Position numbers and translations under genes: made by a program
The notes under the pieces: model-generated
Database searches by the model: none
What the model was told of the DNA's origin: nothing
Seen by the model: the letters and a program-made list of their open reading frames with translations, nothing else
NCBI RefSeq assembly: GCF_009862265.1
Contig: NZ_WWGX01000028.1
Span: 1-64,000 of the forward strand
DNA length: 64,000 nucleotides
Source of the DNA: Streptomyces sp. SID8352
GTDB lineage: Bacteria > Actinomycetota > Actinomycetes > Streptomycetales > Streptomycetaceae
Direction: 5' to 3'
Shown here: positions 60,825 to 64,000 of the stretch, piece by piece
How positions within the stretch are numbered: the stretch's first letter is position 1
How the letters are laid out: each line of letters opens with the position of its first letter

Positions 60825-63800
60825 TCACAGCGCGGCGACGGTGCGCCAGTAGGAGGTGAGCACGTGGTCCAACCGCTCGGCGGCCCGCACCAGTGCGGCG
60901 GCGGGCTCCCCGGCGCCGACCGCGTCCTCGGCGAGGCGGGTGGCGGCGGCTCGTAGCCCGGTCGCGGGCTGGACGAAGGGGACGAGGTACGCGCGGACGG
61001 GGTCCGGCACCGGTGTGCGGGACACGGACAGGCCGTGGACCAGTTCCGCGCACACCGCGGGCCAGAGCACGAGTTCGTTGCGCAGTACCACCGCGGCGGC
61101 GCCGGCCGACGCGGTCCGGGCGAGGTCGGAGTGGAAGTCCGCGAGTTCACGTGCTCCGGACGGGACGGGGCGGTCGTCGGCGCCGGTGACGGGCAGCCCC
61201 AGGGACGCGGCTGCGGCTTCCAGCGGTCCGCGGACCAGATGCAGGGACCGCGCGGCGTCCCGGAACAGCCGGCCGGCGGCACCCGCGGGAAAGCGCGAGG
61301 CGAGCCGGTCGAACGAGGCGGCCTCGGCGGGCTGGGCATGCAGCTCGCTGACGATCAGGCGCCGGATCTGCTCCATGGTGACGGCCCCCCGCAGGAGCGC
61401 GGGGCGCAGAGCGTTGGCCCGTAGGTGACCGGCCACGTGGGGCAGGAGGTCCTTCACCAGGCGACGGGAGGTGTCCGGGGTGCGCTCGGCGGGGATCCGG
61501 GGCGCGCCGTTGATGAACGGCGGACGCGGCGCGGGAGCCGGCGTGGCCGGGGCGGTGGCCCGGGGAGCGGCGGTCGGCGCGCCGAGGAACCCGGAGTCCT
61601 GGAAGTGCCGCAGGTACAGGTCGATCAACTCCGCGTCCACCGGTGGGAGTACCAGGCCGGCACCGCGGGTGCTCCGCTCGGTGTTGTACCTGCTGAACTC
61701 CGGGAAGGTCTCGGCGAAGTACATCTCCTTCACCGTGATGTCCGCGCCGGCGGCACTGTCGTGGAACATCGGCATGAACGCCGTCATGGGGTGGCGGGGG
61801 TCGCGGCGGGTCAGCCGGGTGACGGCGTCGGTCCATTCGCCGTACGGGACCTCCCGCACCGGGTACCCGAGAGCGCGGAGCCGCTCGACGAGGAGGCCCA
61901 GCCGGGCATCGCGGGGGTTGGTGAGGTGGTACACCCGGCCGTCGGGTTCCTCGTTGCGCAGGATGTGGACGATGGCCTCGGCCGTGTAGTCGACGGGGAC
62001 GAAGTCGAGCGGCAGGCCGACGTCGGGTGCCAGCCCGGTCTCCGCGATCGTACGGAACCAGGCGCACATGAGGGTGTCGGTGTTCCAGATGCCGCGGTCC
62101 CGGGTGCCGGTGATCTCGTACGGACGGTACAGGGAGACGGGGAGGCCCGCCCCGGCGGCCCGGCGCACGAGCTCCTCCGCGACCCACTTGCTCTCCGCGT
62201 ATCCGAGCGTGATCCGCTCGGGGAAGGCCGGTGGCCGGTCCTCCATCACATAGCGTTCCCCGGCCGTCCCGAAGCCCACCAGGGAGATCATCGTGGAGAC
62301 GTGGTGGAACGGCTTGAGACGGTGGCGGGAGGCCAGTTCCAGCAGGGTGCGGACCCCGTCCACGTTGGTCGTGCGGAGAGTGGTGTACGGATAGGCGAAG
62401 TTGACCAGGGAACCGGAATGGACGATCGCGTCCACCGACCGGGCCAGGGTGTCGAAGGCGTCGGGCCCCAGCCCCAGAAGAGGCCGGGACAGGTCACCGG
62501 GGACGGGGACCACGTGGTCGCGCACCGCCTCGGGGTCGAGGCCGTAGCGGCGGGCGCGTCCGGCAAGGCGCCGCAGGACATGAGCGTCGTCGTCGGCGCG
62601 CACCAGGCAGTACACCTTCCCGGTCCCCGACGCGACCAGCCGGTCGAGGAGGAACACCCCCAGGAATCCGGTGGCGCCCGTCAGGAGAACACGGCGCGGG
62701 TCGCGAGGGGCGTCGACCGGCGGGGCGCCGAAGCCCACGGCCGGGGGGAGCGCCGCCTCCGACGCGAAGTCCACCGGAGCGGCATCCGTGCGCCCGGGGG
62801 CGAGGGCCCGGAGGTCCTCGGCGAAGGCGACCGCGGTGGGGTTGCGCAGCAGCGACCGGATCACCTCGCTCTCCCGTCCGGCCGGTATGCCCAGCCGCGC
62901 GGTGACCGCTGCCGCCACCTGGGCCGTCTGCAACGACTGGCCGCCCAGGTCGAAGAAGTTGTCCGACCGGCCGACGGGTGTACCCAGCACGCGCCGCCAC
63001 ACCTCGGCCACGGCCCGCTCCGTGCGCCCGAGCGGCTGCTCCTCCCGCGGCACCGCTGCCGCCGCAATCACGCCCCGGGAAGCCGTGAGCGCCGCCCGGT
63101 CGACCTTCCCGCGCGCGTCGACCGGCATCGCCTCCACGAGAACGATGTCCTGCGGCACCATGAACACCGGAAGTCTGTCCCGCAGGTAGGTCCGCAGCCA
63201 GCCGGGCAGCGTCCGCGGGTCGGCCGCCTCCTCCGCCACGGCCCAGCCGCGGAGCCGCTCCGCACCATCCTCCTCGACCACGGCCACGGCGGCCTCCCTC
63301 ACCCGGGGGTGAGCCGCCAGCACGGTCTCGATCCCCCGCAGGTCGACGCGGAAGCCGCCGATCTTCGTCTGACGGTCCCGCCGCCCCAGGAACTCGATCA
63401 CGCCGTCCGTACGCCACCGCGCCATGTCCCCGGTGCGGTACAGGCGCGCCCCTGGGCGCGAGCCGAAGGGGTCGGGAACGAACCGTTCCGCGGTCAGTCC
63501 GGGCTGCCCCAGGTAGCCGATCGCCACGCCGTCGCCCCCGACCCACAGTTCGCCCTCCTCCGACACATCCGCGAGGGAGCCGTCCTCACGGACCACGTAG
63601 GCGGTGCAGTTCGACAGGGGGCGGCCGATCGGTACCGGTTCCCCTTCCGGGGGGGCCTCATCGATCACATGGGCCGTGCACAGGACCGCGTTCTCCGTCG
63701 GCCCGTAGCCGTCGACCAGCCGTCCGGGCGCGCCGTGCTCCAGCACCCCGCGCACCGCCGCGGGGCTCACCACGTCGCCGCCGACCACCAGGCACCGCAG

Positions 63801-64000
63801 CGTGCCGAACATCCGCGGGCGGAGCCTGGCCAGTTGGTGGAAGAGCGCCGCCCCCAGCCACATGACCGATATCCGCTCCCGCACCAGCAGGCCCTCCAGA
63901 GCCACCGCCGACAGCAGTGTCGCCTGGGTGGGGACCACCAGCCGCGCTCCGTTCAGAAGTGCTCCGAACAGATCGAAGACCGACAGGTCGAAGGTCAGGT
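60825..64000 (-). CDS. NRPS-like A-PCP-thioester reductase with C-terminal helical domain (5' partial)
   Basis: At least 1,058 codons; the N-terminus lies beyond the window. Counting from the GTG at 63938: an adenylation domain with motifs A5 (VDGYGPTENAV), A7 (LYRTGDMARW), A8 and A10 (ARGKVDR), preceded by A4 FDLSVFDLF. The carrier domain has the phosphopantetheine Ser335 in FFDLGGQSL. The thioester reductase has GATGFLG (421-427), Ser548-Thr549 and YAESK (580-584), so the product leaves as an aldehyde or alcohol. After a Pro/Ala linker, residues 825-1037 form a helical domain I cannot assign. It is convergent with ribB. Confidence 0.88.
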   Translation of the reverse strand, partial: LTFDLSVFDLFGALLNGARLVVPTQATLLSAVALEGLLVRERISVMWLGAALFHQLARLRPRMFGTLRCLVVGGDVVSPAAVRGVLEHGAPGRLVDGYGPTENAVLCTAHVIDEAPPEGEPVPIGRPLSNCTAYVVREDGSLADVSEEGELWVGGDGVAIGYLGQPGLTAERFVPDPFGSRPGARLYRTGDMARWRTDGVIEFLGRRDRQTKIGGFRVDLRGIETVLAAHPRVREAAVAVVEEDGAERLRGWAVAEEAADPRTLPGWLRTYLRDRLPVFMVPQDIVLVEAMPVDARGKVDRAALTASRGVIAAAAVPREEQPLGRTERAVAEVWRRVLGTPVGRSDNFFDLGGQSLQTAQVAAAVTARLGIPAGRESEVIRSLLRNPTAVAFAEDLRALAPGRTDAAPVDFASEAALPPAVGFGAPPVDAPRDPRRVLLTGATGFLGVFLLDRLVASGTGKVYCLVRADDDAHVLRRLAGRARRYGLDPEAVRDHVVPVPGDLSRPLLGLGPDAFDTLARSVDAIVHSGSLVNFAYPYTTLRTTNVDGVRTLLELASRHRLKPFHHVSTMISLVGFGTAGERYVMEDRPPAFPERITLGYAESKWVAEELVRRAAGAGLPVSLYRPYEITGTRDRGIWNTDTLMCAWFRTIAETGLAPDVGLPLDFVPVDYTAEAIVHILRNEEPDGRVYHLTNPRDARLGLLVERLRALGYPVREVPYGEWTDAVTRLTRRDPRHPMTAFMPMFHDSAAGADITVKEMYFAETFPEFSRYNTERSTRGAGLVLPPVDAELIDLYLRHFQDSGFLGAPTAAPRATAPATPAPAPRPPFINGAPRIPAERTPDTSRRLVKDLLPHVAGHLRANALRPALLRGAVTMEQIRRLIVSELHAQPAEAASFDRLASRFPAGAAGRLFRDAARSLHLVRGPLEAAAASLGLPVTGADDRPVPSGARELADFHSDLARTASAGAAAVVLRNELVLWPAVCAELVHGLSVSRTPVPDPVRAYLVPFVQPATGLRAAATRLAEDAVGAGEPAAALVRAAERLDHVLTSYWRTVAAL

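Overview
This window looks like chromosomal DNA of a Streptomyces-type actinobacterium. The evidence is the very high G+C content, strong G/C preference at third codon positions, frequent GTG starts, ATGA/GTGA overlaps inside operons, DasR-type operators, F420/LLM oxidoreductases, an LAETG sortase substrate and a SepF protein. No tRNA, rRNA or CRISPR array was seen.

Layout. 1-9 kb is a potassium-homeostasis block: KdpD (5' end outside the window), KdpE, an OB-fold protein, a DUF3159 membrane protein, two TrkA-type RCK proteins and a large APC-superfamily transporter resembling the KimA K+ importer. A TRAM-domain RNA methyltransferase follows. Its 3' end is partly duplicated on the far side of a small islet carrying a ribbon-helix-helix/Doc toxin-antitoxin pair (10.7-11.4 kb). 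13.4-18.7 kb is a tight five-gene operon: PduX-like kinase, PLP beta-family enzyme, ATP-grasp ligase, MFS exporter and SAM methyltransferase. It looks like an undescribed small amino-acid or peptide pathway. Next to it lies a frameshifted nitrile hydratase alpha-subunit remnant.

19-36 kb is mostly single genes. They include a hotdog thioesterase behind a cobalamin riboswitch, an FMN glutamate-synthase-like protein, a GNAT gene flanked by two copies of a MITE-like element, an AA10 chitin LPMO with three DasR-type sites, potassium and chloride channels, sepF, a MazG-like protein and several proteins of unknown function. 36.5-40.9 kb encodes the Hen1/Pnkp RNA-repair pair, and 41-44 kb encodes arginine deiminase and ornithine carbamoyltransferase.

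44.6-52.9 kb is an aromatic acyl-CoA catabolic cluster, probably for 2-aminobenzoate or a related aryl acid: enoyl-CoA hydratase, a flavin monooxygenase/old-yellow-enzyme fusion with an expanded repeat tract at its N-terminus, a PaaX-type regulator, an aryl-CoA ligase, an acyl-CoA dehydrogenase with a collagen-like insert, and RidA. Two promoters of this cluster share a TGAC-N4-GTCA motif.

56.7-64 kb appears to be a second biosynthetic cluster. It holds an LLM monooxygenase, a tRNA-dependent cyclodipeptide synthase with an unusual N/Y/R signature, a 39-codon ORF coupled to an FMN/F420-type oxidoreductase, a stand-alone RibB, and a convergent NRPS-like protein (A-PCP-thioester reductase plus an unrecognised helical tail) that runs off the end of the window. 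This CDPS cluster and the PduX-like operon are the most likely undescribed systems here.
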